Both the position numbers and the translations under genes were made by a program. Below, in pieces: positions 10,928 through 19,824 of a DNA stretch of 64,000 nucleotides. The stretch lies in contig NC_063023.1 in the NCBI RefSeq assembly GCF_020509005.1, forward strand, positions 930,001 through 994,000, given 5' to 3'. The stretch comes from Fulvia fulva (taxonomy: Eukaryota; Ascomycota; Dothideomycetes; Mycosphaerellales; Mycosphaerellaceae). The first letter of the stretch is position 1. Each line of letters starts with the position of its first letter. Under the pieces are notes generated by a model. The model did not search any database. It was given only the letters and a program-made list of their open reading frames with translations, and was not told the origin of the DNA.

Positions 10928-11968
10928 CTAACCTTCCCTCCTGCGCCTTCGACGCCTTCCCGGCCTGACCGTCGCCTGTGCACTCGAGTCCATTTCCAGG
11001 CGCGCCATAAGCAATCTCTTCCTGTTCTGCTGTTCAAGCAACATAAGCTGCATCCCATAGTCCTTCTGAGCAAGACTAGGCTCTCGGCATGCTAGAACCA
11101 TGACGTTCAGATCCTGGACTTGGAGCCTGCACTCTCCCGACCGGTTCATCAATTCATCCATAACACGCTGTACAGCCAGCACACTCTCTTTAAGCTCTGC
11201 GCAGGGCTCTTGCCGCGGGTTTCCTGCAGCCCAATCAACCTCCTCGACCGCGCAGTGGAGACGTCGTATCCAGCCGAGGTAGTGAGGTTGTAGGCTGGTG
11301 AAGTAATCGATGGCCTTCTGCGGGACACGACAGAACTCTCCATGGATATACGGTGTATCGTAGTGCTCCAGTCTGAGCTGGAAAGTGCAGGTCTGGTAGA
11401 AGACAGGCAGGCTTTCTTTGCGCAGGAGTCGGGAAACTCTAGTGATGGGTGGTTGGACGGGCAGCTCAAGCCCACCTGTTTCCTCACCATAGGATAGGAA
11501 CAGCCAGGTGTATATGTGCACTCGCAGCTCTGGCGGTAACTTAGCAAACCCATGGAAAGTTCTGTTGTCGTCGTCGGTGTTGAGCTGAGCAATGAAGTCC
11601 GCTCTGTAAAGCTCAAACCTTTTGATCAACTTTGGTGTAACGACCATGGTAGCAGTGACAGGCTCGTATTCTGTCGCCATGACGGTCTCCTGAATAGGGT
11701 AGGCTATGTCGAGCTTGCGGTCCTCGCAGAAGCGCTTCAAATCCTCTATCGAGCAGTCCTCATACGGAAAGAGTCGAAGGTACTTTCGATTGAAGTAGTG
11801 TCGGGCGAATTCTCGAAAATGCTCCAATGTATATGTGCATCCACTTCGGTCCGCATACCCTACCACGCCGTCAAGATATGGGTAAGGCAGTTTCCAGTAG
11901 TCCCTGCACCGGTCCCATGTGCTACGGTCGCGATAGGAAATGGGGTCGTGGCTGATAATGCTCGACAT
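10928..11968 (-). CDS. 2EXR / F-box-like hypothetical protein
   Basis: A single exon of 346 residues starting at ATG. Around residue 142 the segment FAKLPPELRVHIYTWLF matches the LPxELRxxIY signature of the 2EXR (F-box-like) proteins that are expanded in Pezizomycotina. It is followed by the usual PPITRVSRLLRKESLPVFY motif, where an invariant Arg/Glu pair precedes a conserved Phe/Tyr. By analogy with F-box proteins such genes may be substrate adaptors, but that has rarely been tested. The N-terminal 140 residues are acidic-aromatic and unassigned. The C-terminus ends in an Arg run (GRRRRRRREG), possibly a nuclear signal. No introns are needed. Confidence 0.75.
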   Translation of the reverse strand: MSSIISHDPISYRDRSTWDRCRDYWKLPYPYLDGVVGYADRSGCTYTLEHFREFARHYFNRKYLRLFPYEDCSIEDLKRFCEDRKLDIAYPIQETVMATEYEPVTATMVVTPKLIKRFELYRADFIAQLNTDDDNRTFHGFAKLPPELRVHIYTWLFLSYGEETGGLELPVQPPITRVSRLLRKESLPVFYQTCTFQLRLEHYDTPYIHGEFCRVPQKAIDYFTSLQPHYLGWIRRLHCAVEEVDWAAGNPRQEPCAELKESVLAVQRVMDELMNRSGECRLQVQDLNVMVLACREPSLAQKDYGMQLMLLEQQNRKRLLMARLEMDSSAQATVRPGRRRRRRREG

Positions 11969-12365
11969 TTTCCTTCTGAGTCGTGTTCAAGAGCGGATTT
12001 GCAGATGTTTAGACGATGCGGCGGGCGCTGCTATAGAAACAAGATCAGTACATATATGGCTAGGCACAGGTACGTCATGTGTGACCATGTAATACACAGG
12101 GAGCTGCATAGTTGTGGAGTCTGGATCTTGGATCTCATAATCGTTAAATTCGTCGCTTCATAATCTATAACATATCTTCTTTCCGGTGCTGGAGATCCCT
12201 CGTTCTGCAAGCACTCGTTCTCGTTGTTGTAGCCTCTGTGATTCCCTTGCGCCTCGTTTTCGAGCACCATAGCAAATGTCGCGTGATGTCTGGTGTCTTT
12301 GCCATTGTGGATGGGCTCCGACCGGCATTAAAGCCCGTGGGAACAGGTCCAAATAGATTTCCATC
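11969..12365. other. Intergenic, nothing recognised
   Basis: About 0.4 kb upstream of the 2EXR gene, so it probably contains its promoter. Short frames here look random. Confidence 0.35.
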
Positions 12366-12653
12366 CTATGGAGAGACCTGACGGATGGTCTTCATGGCCA
12401 GCTTCATCGATAAGTGTATACCGGGTGGGGTCTTTTCAGCTGCGTTCTTGCTGTCGTATAACAACCGGCTACTCCTGAATTCGTGCTTTCGGCCTCCAGA
12501 TTCCATCATTCTCGGTAGTGTAAGGGAGAAGAAAGCCAGTAGCGCGACCAGGACGGCGGAGCTGAGTATGTTCTCAGTGTTGATGGCGACAGCACTCTGG
12601 TAATGGATCGTCGAAGCCAGTATCGGTGTCAGCTCAATCGTGAGAGGAGCCAT
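12366..12653 (-). CDS. Small membrane-protein candidate, 95 aa
   Basis: A 95-codon frame with a good start context on the minus strand (GGCAACATGGCT). It has one clear hydrophobic segment (residues 29-47, ILSSAVLVALLAFFSLTLP) followed by a basic stretch, and no low-complexity sequence. No family recognised. The antisense frame over the same bases is a shadow. It could be a true small gene or the first exon of a longer one. The flanks give no further support. Confidence 0.35.
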   Translation of the reverse strand: MAPLTIELTPILASTIHYQSAVAINTENILSSAVLVALLAFFSLTLPRMMESGGRKHEFRSSRLLYDSKNAAEKTPPGIHLSMKLAMKTIRQVSP

Positions 12654-13106
12654 GTTGCCGAGTTCTGGAGATTGAAATCTTGTGATGCTGCTTTGAAGGG
12701 ATGAAAAGCTTGCATTTTCACAATACTGGCGGCGTCCCTCGCTCTTATGTCAGAGCGGTGATGGTAGCACGGTGGCATGACAGGTGGGCAGAGCTTGTGA
12801 GTGACAGCTTGGGAAAGATCCAGCCACATGGCACGCTAGCGGATAGCCACGGCGCAGCCCGCATTCCACGCAGCGCCCATCAATTCCCCATCAAACCCTA
12901 GCGGCCACCTGTTCGCGCGTGCAGCCACAAAAATCCACAAACTGGCCTCTCCCCAGTATCACCACCCTCGACAAAAGAGGTGGCCGCTTGCACAACTATA
13001 TTTCTTACTAGCTACGATAAGCTCCCCGCCGCGTAGCGACCGCCTTCAACGTGGAAGCGGAAGCGTTGCACGACGCGCATCCCACCACCACATCAACCCA
13101 GCCGCC

Positions 13107-14189
13107 ATGGCCACCATCACATGGGGCACGATTCAATCACTCCTCCTCTTCTTCGGTCCCTGGCTCCTGCCCCGGATCCTAGCCTTCTACCGCAGCCTCA
13201 AAAACCGGCCAGCATCGCAAATACGGCCCCTTCCAACCAAGACCTCTTACGCATTAGCCATCCTCTTCATATCCGGAACCCTGGCCTTCCTGTCAACCCT
13301 ACCCGCTTTCGCACCCGAAAATATATTCCGTCTAACGCAGTCGCGGCTCCATACCAACGGCGGCGTCCTCTTAACCCGTCTCGCCACAGTTCGCTCCGTC
13401 ACCGCACCTGACGAGAAATTGCGGGCCATCTTCGATGCCGGTGGCTTAGAAGCAAGGCTCCTGTACGCGCGCTATGGCCCACAAGTCCTCCTCGACTGCA
13501 CCCTCGCGAAAGCAGGCGATATAGGCGCTGAACGGGCCTTCCTAATCTACGCCCTCCCATCCCTCCTAACGCCCCATCTCCTGCACCTCTTCGCGCTGGG
13601 GATCGCGACGTCTGGATTGCTCTCTGGAAAGGAAGGAGCGCGCTGGAGGACGATGGCAATCATCACCGGCCTCATCCTCGCGGTGGTTGAAATCTACATA
13701 ATCTCAAACTACAACGACCGCGCCAACGCCCGCTCCGTGCGCGTCAACGATATCGACTTCCTGCACTGGAAAATGGCCGTCTACCGCGGCCTCGCCATAG
13801 CCGGCTCGGACGGCGTGCTAGGCTGGGTAATCTGGCTCCAAGCGACTGGACGCGCTTTCATCACACCGCCCACCCCGGGGGAGAAGATCCTAGAGACTGG
13901 GGCTGCGCTGGAGAAGGTATTCGCGAAGACGAGGGGGATTGGAGTGGTGAGGAACGCCGCGTTGAGGGACGGGGGGATGAGGAAGCGGGTTGATGAGTAT
14001 TGGTTCAAGGAGAGCGAGGTGATGAAGGATGTGCTGGAGGATGCGGAGGTTCTGGAGGCGCAGAGGAACGCTTTGAGAATGCTTGATACGGTGAGAGCGG
14101 GGAGGGATGCTGAGGCTTTTATAGATGCTGTGTTGGGGCCTGAGATGAATTCGGCGGCACAGGCACATCAGAGGGTCATGGCAAGATAG
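13107..14189 (+). CDS. Conserved-looking multi-pass membrane protein, unknown function
   Basis: A single exon of 360 residues with an ideal start context (GCCGCCATGGCC). Hydrophobic segments lie at about residues 7-29, 47-68, 146-172 and 181-201, with a weaker one near 233-249, so four or five membrane passes are likely. The C-terminal third is hydrophilic and charged, probably a cytosolic helical tail. Composition and the ordered layout indicate a real gene, and similar uncharacterised membrane proteins occur in many ascomycetes, but I cannot name a function. It stands head-to-head with nothing: the next gene is tail-to-tail with it, 240 bp away. Confidence 0.75.
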   Translation: MATITWGTIQSLLLFFGPWLLPRILAFYRSLKNRPASQIRPLPTKTSYALAILFISGTLAFLSTLPAFAPENIFRLTQSRLHTNGGVLLTRLATVRSVTAPDEKLRAIFDAGGLEARLLYARYGPQVLLDCTLAKAGDIGAERAFLIYALPSLLTPHLLHLFALGIATSGLLSGKEGARWRTMAIITGLILAVVEIYIISNYNDRANARSVRVNDIDFLHWKMAVYRGLAIAGSDGVLGWVIWLQATGRAFITPPTPGEKILETGAALEKVFAKTRGIGVVRNAALRDGGMRKRVDEYWFKESEVMKDVLEDAEVLEAQRNALRMLDTVRAGRDAEAFIDAVLGPEMNSAAQAHQRVMAR

Positions 14190-14429
14190 ACGGAGCCAGA
14201 ATACGAGTCCTCTTCCTTGACAATCGAGAACTTTTCGTGGCACAGCACATCATTTCAGAGAGTAGATTCCTTGTTCTTGTCACATGCATTCTAGCTGTAG
14301 CCATTCAATCTTCTGCGCGAAGTCGCCATCTGCCAAGCGTCCGTGACACCGTCCATCATGTTCATCATCCTACACACTATCTTATCACATTCCGTCCCGT
14401 CCCATGTATCAACACCGACAGACACCCTT

Positions 14430-16505
14430 CTACTTTCCTCCCATCGTCCTGCTCGGACTCCCAGCAGATCTGATTTCGCGCGCCTCCTGCGCAATCATAC
14501 TGTTACGACGAATTATCACACCGTGCTGATCAATCTCATCATCAGTCCGAACATCCAAGTCCATTGAATCCTCGCCACAAGATCGGCCAACCGTAGGCAA
14601 AGGTCGAGGTGCGACCTCGATAGCGGAATGGTCCTCATCGTCGGAAGGCGAGCCTTCGTCTTCGTGGTCGCTAACCAGGCCAGGCGCGTTGTCAGCGCTG
14701 TGGGGACTCACCGTGGCGTCGTGTGGAGACGAGAGCGTGCTGTCATGCAGATGCATGCCACGTGGCGGCGCTGGAGCGAGTGGCGCAGGACGTGGACGCT
14801 GCTGGGTGGGTTGCCTGAAACCTTTACGGCTGACAGGGCGGTCTGTACCGCTTGCAGCAGCGAGGTGCGCAGTGCCCAAAGGCATACGAGCACCACCTTG
14901 GAATGGCAACGCGGGCGACATGACGTCGGGCGTATCAGGAGTCTGCATGTCGTCGTCGGCACTGAAGTCAACCTTTGCCTTGGCGTTCGCGATAGCCTGC
15001 TCGAGATCGCCTGCAAGGTTGTGCTTAGCAAAATGCGCGGACAGTCGAGGCATTTGGCTAGAAGGCTTGAAGTTCGAGGACAGTGACCCCGACTTGACTG
15101 GCAACACAGGTGCGATGGGCCGCGCATTGTTGACCTTGTAGGGCGGCGTTGGCTTGGGCGTGCTGATCGGCGTCGCAGCAGGCGTATTTAGCGGGTGCAC
15201 AAAGTTGAGGGACGCTTTTGGCATAGTGACAGTCGGCTGGCTGACTGATCTGCTGGTTGCATGAGACGACTTTGGCGCCGGAGTCGCGTGCGTTTCGGCA
15301 GGCAGGTTCGCCAATTCTTGCTCATCCATGAGCTGTCCGCAGTCGATGGCAGCCTGGTCGTGCGACTTGTAGTCTTGCTTGTGTGCGATTCGGCAATGGT
15401 TGAGGAAGCCCTGGATGCTGCTGAAATTGCCTCGCTTGCAGTCTTTGCAGATGAGCTTGACAAGCTGGTTGTCAGTGGACCTTCTCAAGACCAGAGGCGC
15501 GTTCTTGTCCTTGACCGGCGCAGGTGGAGGATAGTTTGGAATGACAAGCTGCGCGTCAGAGCCCCGAGTGGAGCTCTTGACAGACTTGCTTGCGTGCCGG
15601 GAATGGTGCTGGCCATTGTTGCGAGTCGCGCGACCAGCAGTGTTGGCCAGATACTCCGCCTGAGCGAGTGTTTGATGAGAGATCGAATCAAATTGAGGAT
15701 CATTGAGCAGCCAGTGGCGGTAGTGACGCGAGTATGGACCGTCAGTGACACCGTAAGGTGCAGGATGACTGGGCCGGGAGAAGCCGGGTGGAGGAACGAC
15801 TGCAGCACCGCGACCCTCGGAGACACATAGCTCTGGTCCACTGGTGCCTGGGTACGGCCGTAGTTCGCATCTTCTGAGCTGCTCGAGAGCGATCTGGCAT
15901 TTGGCGAGTTCCTGCTCGATGAGTCGGAGTTCGTTGTGCTTCATGAGAATCTGTATGTTGAACTCGTTCTCGATTGTCTGCTGAAGAGGCGTGAGTCCGG
16001 AAAGCGCATCGGGCAGGTTCTTGGACTCCATGTCGTGCGAAGTCCGAGGCGCAAAGTAGCCGTCAGATGATCCCGCTGGGGTTGCCTTGACTGCGGGGGC
16101 ATGATCTTGCTGTTTCATACTGTTCGCCGCCAGAGAAGATGCTGCCTGTGCCTGCGAGTCCTTAAGAATAGTTGAACCGGTCGCGACAGGCAAAGTGGGG
16201 TGAGCCTGTGGAGCTTGCAGACGAGGTTCGGCTTGAGGAGGATTGCGGACATGGCTGTTTACGAAAGGCGCAGTCGGGGCAGGCAGTTGCTGTGCACTTT
16301 CTACCTCAGGCCGCAGCTTCTTCGGCGAAGGCGCAATCTGAGGGAAAGTGGTATCGGCATTCGAGCGTTTCCTCTTGATGTGGTGCAGCATGTTGGGCAT
16401 TTCGACCACAGGCGAAGGCCGCATCTTATCCAGATGGGCCTTCTCCGACAGCTTGAACTGGTCATGGTTGTCGCCGCACCACGGCAGACGAAACATGCTC
16501 TGCAT
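14430..16505 (-). CDS. Ahc1-like C2H2 zinc-finger protein (ADA histone acetyltransferase complex)
   Basis: A single exon. The open frame extends to 16517 through a TTG, but the first ATG is at 16505, giving 691 residues that begin MQSMFRLPWCGDNHDQF. The protein matches the fungal Ahc1-like family. In yeast, Ahc1 is a structural subunit of the Ada2/Gcn5 ADA histone acetyltransferase complex in the nucleus. Seen: a short helical segment (about residues 183-212, EFNIQILMKHNELRLIEQEL), then a single C2H2-type finger with C353, C356, H370 and H375 (CKDCKRGNFSSIQGFLNHC), and a following acidic-polar helix. The remainder is disordered, Pro/Ser/Ala-rich, with an acidic patch (DHEDEGSPSDDEDHS) close to the C-terminus. 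The direct role in ADA is inferred from the family. Confidence 0.8.
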   Translation of the reverse strand: MQSMFRLPWCGDNHDQFKLSEKAHLDKMRPSPVVEMPNMLHHIKRKRSNADTTFPQIAPSPKKLRPEVESAQQLPAPTAPFVNSHVRNPPQAEPRLQAPQAHPTLPVATGSTILKDSQAQAASSLAANSMKQQDHAPAVKATPAGSSDGYFAPRTSHDMESKNLPDALSGLTPLQQTIENEFNIQILMKHNELRLIEQELAKCQIALEQLRRCELRPYPGTSGPELCVSEGRGAAVVPPPGFSRPSHPAPYGVTDGPYSRHYRHWLLNDPQFDSISHQTLAQAEYLANTAGRATRNNGQHHSRHASKSVKSSTRGSDAQLVIPNYPPPAPVKDKNAPLVLRRSTDNQLVKLICKDCKRGNFSSIQGFLNHCRIAHKQDYKSHDQAAIDCGQLMDEQELANLPAETHATPAPKSSHATSRSVSQPTVTMPKASLNFVHPLNTPAATPISTPKPTPPYKVNNARPIAPVLPVKSGSLSSNFKPSSQMPRLSAHFAKHNLAGDLEQAIANAKAKVDFSADDDMQTPDTPDVMSPALPFQGGARMPLGTAHLAAASGTDRPVSRKGFRQPTQQRPRPAPLAPAPPRGMHLHDSTLSSPHDATVSPHSADNAPGLVSDHEDEGSPSDDEDHSAIEVAPRPLPTVGRSCGEDSMDLDVRTDDEIDQHGVIIRRNSMIAQEAREIRSAGSPSRTMGGK

Positions 16506-17835
16506 ATTGCCGTACAACAGGCTTCACCGAAGCTGGTTCTGCAGCCTAGAGCTCGCCACGGCCATCAAATGTGTCGAGATGGTGAATGCGCTCGAGAATG
16601 AACCTTATCTGCAGCGCATCTGCGTGTCGCAAAGTCGATGACGTGTCGAGGTGGGTGGTTGTGCAGGGCTGTGCAGGGAGTGCAAGACTTTTACAGCCTC
16701 GCAGTGTGCAGTGGTGAAGTGTTTTGGTGGTGAGGTCGGTCGTGAGAGGCCGTGTTTGCGCAGCTCAGAAGTCGTGAGAGTGTGCTTTGGGCGGAGTCAA
16801 GCCGGGTCGCGCGTCGGAAGAAGGCCCAAGGGGATTAGAAGTAGGTGGTAGTAACACAGTGCTCGTCTATGAAGGAAGGCAACGAAGAAGGCAAGTCTAA
16901 AGGGGGAGAAAGAGGCAGCAGCGCGGGCGTGAGGTTGGTCGTTGGTGTGTTGTCGAGGACCAGAAGGCAACGCAGCAGAAGCTGGGCTTGGGTGTGGAGG
17001 GCAGAACACATCCACGACAGCAACAGTGGAGCTCTAGCCCCAAACGAGCCTGGCACGCCTGGTCGATGCGTCAAGACTGACGAGTAGCGCGGCACTGCAG
17101 CAGCCGGTGACGCTCCTATTGGTCTTGTTGATCGCGGCCCTCGCATCCGCTGGAGGTATAACGATGACGCCTTGCCTGTTTCTACGCCCCTGAACCTGTG
17201 CTGCAGCCTGCTGTGCAAAGCCTCGTGCAAGCTTCTGTGCTTCCACCACCGATGCACCAGATTCCCGTGGCTGTGCATCTCCCGCGACACACTGTACGAC
17301 GCGTTTGTCCAGCAAACAGTGGCCTTTCGGGGGATTGTGTTGACGAGTATGTGATTTCATGGGCTGGGGAATGTGGCGACGGTACGTACATGTGTCTGTT
17401 GGTACACACGGTACAGTATCAAATGGTGAGTCGATTCCAGCCGCTTATCATCACATACGACGCACAGCGGGAGACGCGGCGGGCTACCGGCATCGTGCTT
17501 CCTTCCAAGCGTGCATATCGCTTGATGGCTGCCAATCAATCCCGGCCAGCTTCCGCCGCCAGAATCTCGCCTTTTCATCACGCTTTCCATCAATGTCAAG
17601 CCACCATCACCCGCCACAGCCGACATCGCGGCATCACGCTCTGCTTGGCGACTGCACCCATCTCTCTGACACCACCGACCGTGTCACATGCTCATATACT
17701 GTGCCCTACAGTACTGCCAATTTCGGACATCATTCACGCGACCGCGAGCTCTTCGCTGCCCGCGCCGCCACAGCTCACATCGGCATCGACACCCCCAAGT
17801 CGCCGACTGCACTTGTTGTGCTGCACGTCCTCGCC
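16506..17835. promoter_or_regulatory. Divergent promoter region, Ahc1-like / Alba
   Basis: A 1.3-kb region between two outward-facing genes, so it should contain both promoters and 5' UTRs. The frame that runs into the Alba start from 17359 is open but its composition is not protein-like. It is taken as leader sequence. No defined operator was recognised. Confidence 0.45.
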
Positions 17836-18383
17836 ATGACTCTCGATGAAGGCTCTTTACAGGCCAAATACGACCTGGTCAATCTCAGCGTGATCACTTC
17901 AACTCAAATATCAAGCCGCACTTTGGCCGTGCTCGCTCAATTCTCACCATCTGGCCATGAGATCGAAAACAACGACCCGGCAACCATAGCGGCTGCTGGC
18001 AACAACAATGGCAGGCCCGTCATCGTTGCTCTGACTGCAAGGGCAAATGCGACGAACAAGCTCATCAGCATCGTCGAGATTGCGAAGCGTGAATTGACAT
18101 CAAAGAAGGTGAAGTGCTTCCAGTACAATGCCCTCGGCTCAGAGATCGTGGAGATCGAACGCAAGTCGAAAAGTGGCAACGATGAGAGTGAGTCTGACGA
18201 TGCCTTCGAGACAATGGGCGCTGTTCCTCTGTCCGAGAAGAAGAAGCGCAGTATGCCAGTCATGACAGTCTATCTCGCCATTACCCCCATAAGGGAACTG
18301 AGGTTGGCCTATGGGTAAGTGCATCGATCGCGTGTCTCGTGAGTACGCGCAGGACGCTAAGGTATCGTAGAGAGCAGACATGA
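17836..18383 (+). CDS. Alba-domain DNA/RNA-binding protein
   Basis: Two exons, 17836-18314 and 18371-18383, giving 163 residues. The second exon supplies only the last 13 coding nucleotides. Splicing converts the run-on ending LRLAYG-stop into AYGEQT, a C-terminus I associate with fungal Alba proteins, which is why I place the GTAAGT..TAG intron. Alba folds bind RNA or DNA and include relatives of RNase P/MRP subunits Rpp20/Rpp25. The motif pattern is clear: KYDLVNLSVITSTQISSRTL, then ISIVEIAKREL, the FQYNALGSEIVEIERK strand-helix, the acidic DDAFETMG insert, and a final VMTVYLAITPIRELRLAY strand. Basic residues near KSKSG and KKKR likely contact nucleic acid. The start follows the leader with CGCCATGAC. 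Confidence 0.85.
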
Positions 18384-18792
18384 GCCACGGACGACACGAT
18401 CGTAGACCCGAGCGAGGATCGTGTGAGCGGCGATTTGGTACCAGCCTGGAGCCATAGGAAAGCCATCAGCCAAATGGTTGTAACACACGGCGCGCCCGCT
18501 TTCCACGCGAGCATCGATCAACTCATCAAAGGGACCTCGATCCGCCACTTTTGTGTCTGGAAGACTGGTTGAAGTGTCAACGCATGCGACGCGGCTACGA
18601 GGGCCGCTTCACCGTGGAAATTCTAACGCAAGCTCGGCATGCCTGAACAAAGATACACTACGTTCGAGAGTGGAGCTAAGGCTCAAGCCGCTACATTCCA
18701 TGCTCTGCCCTTCAGCCGTAAGCCTGTGATCTAGATACCTTGCGACCAACTTTGTCACCTCACAGAATCGCATAGCCAACCCCAACACGAAC
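18384..18792. other. Short intergenic region
   Basis: About 0.4 kb between the Alba gene and the next plus-strand ORF. Nothing specific seen. Confidence 0.35.
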
Positions 18793-19179
18793 ATGTCCGA
18801 TCAACAAGACCGACTTCGAAGTCAATATCAAGACATTCCGGACATCCCCTGTCCAAACCACAATGAAGAAGCACACAGCCTACTTTGCTGCCCAGTAGCG
18901 GGCTTTACTCTTGGACCAGCTCACTTCTACACCCCTTTAGGCCAAAAGGCCGTCGTGCCCGGGACGCAGGCGTGGGAAGATATCGTCTTTCGACACATGA
19001 CATCCCGAAAACACCCATGCCGTATCAGTGATGGAGGAGAGATCAAGCCACGCCCCGACTGGTGCGAAGACGCATCAGAGCCAAAGTCAAAAGCCGCTGA
19101 CGTTGCCTCATTCGATGCCCGTGTTGCCGCGAGGCAAAAAGAAATCGCGAAGACTGTAGCGGGAGATGGCTTCAAATAA
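18793..19179 (+). CDS. Hypothetical protein, 128 aa
   Basis: An ATG-initiated frame (AACATGTCC) of 128 residues. It is soluble and has six cysteines (C20, C32, C33, C76 and C91 among them) in the context IPCPNHNEEAHSLLCCPVAG and RKHPCRISDGGE. The Cys and His spacing might bind a metal, but it matches no finger I know. There is no signal peptide. The C-terminal third is Ala/Lys-rich and helical. Even composition and a clean start suggest a real gene. Confidence 0.45.
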   Translation: MSDQQDRLRSQYQDIPDIPCPNHNEEAHSLLCCPVAGFTLGPAHFYTPLGQKAVVPGTQAWEDIVFRHMTSRKHPCRISDGGEIKPRPDWCEDASEPKSKAADVASFDARVAARQKEIAKTVAGDGFK

Positions 19180-19332
19180 GGGTATGCGAGGGCTCCCGCT
19201 GCATAGATCGGCTACAATGGCAATTATCACATGACTTCAAAATGACTATGTCCGACAAAACACAAAATACGCACCTCCGTCGACATAGCGGCAGCTTGGC
19301 TGTGCTGTGGATAGGAGCCATGTTCTTAATAC

Positions 19333-19761
19333 CTATAGCATAACCATCGTATCGCAGACAGCCTGATTGCCAATGCGACAAGTTAACGACTGAACCATAT
19401 CGGCGGAGATGATTATCAATAGTACGTAGTTATACATTTAATAATATGTATAAGTTACCTTATTCTGACGGAGTCGTCCTCCAGCCAGGTTGGCTTTTCC
19501 AGTGTGAAGCCAGTTGGTGGAGAGCTTGACGATTCAAGACTGCGTGTCATTGAGAGTGATGCATTTCTCCTGGGTCTCTACAGACTCTCCTAAGGATGCT
19601 GCCTTGAAGTAGGCGGAGTTGAAGCACAGAAGTTCTCGGATGGTCTTGAGCTCGACGTAGTCTTCGTCCGAGCGGTAGACGAAAAAAGATGAAAAGCATG
19701 AGACGAGTAGAGCAAAAATCAACGCTACGCGAAACCTGGGCTGCTGTATGTGCCATTGCAC
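19333..19761 (-). pseudogene. BTB/POZ-domain gene relic
   Basis: On the minus strand an exon-like frame from about 19761 reads RELLCFNSAYFKAASLGE and then TQEKCITLNDTQS, the usual BTB order (helix, ELLCxxSxYFxAA, ITLxDD-like). It is cut by TGA at 19534-19536. The same frame then continues as IVKLSTNWLHTGKANL, which matches the next BTB motif (xLFxxWLYTGK). A GT..AG intron (19390-19458) joins it in phase to SLTCRIGNQAVCDTMVML, again BTB-like (GNQxxxD), followed by TAG at 19333-19335. Both stops could be C-to-T changes (CGA to TGA, CAG to TAG). The start is uncertain. Intact BTB proteins act as dimerisation or Cul3-adaptor modules. This copy probably has no function. Confidence 0.6.
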
Positions 19762-19824
19762 TCATTCTCACGTGTATACACTTTGAAGTGAATGTTCGCG
19801 TTCAACCCTGCCTTGTGAAGCCAT

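Noticed and set aside
15261..15830. 189-codon plus-strand ORF inside the Ahc1-like gene
   Set aside because: Antisense shadow. The minus frame carries the C2H2 finger.
19338..19415. tRNA-like stretch on the minus strand (TGGTTCAGTCG resembles an A box)
   Set aside because: The B box and T-arm are wrong, the anticodon arm has a 5-nt loop and there is no paired acceptor stem. The bases are explained better as the second exon of the BTB relic.
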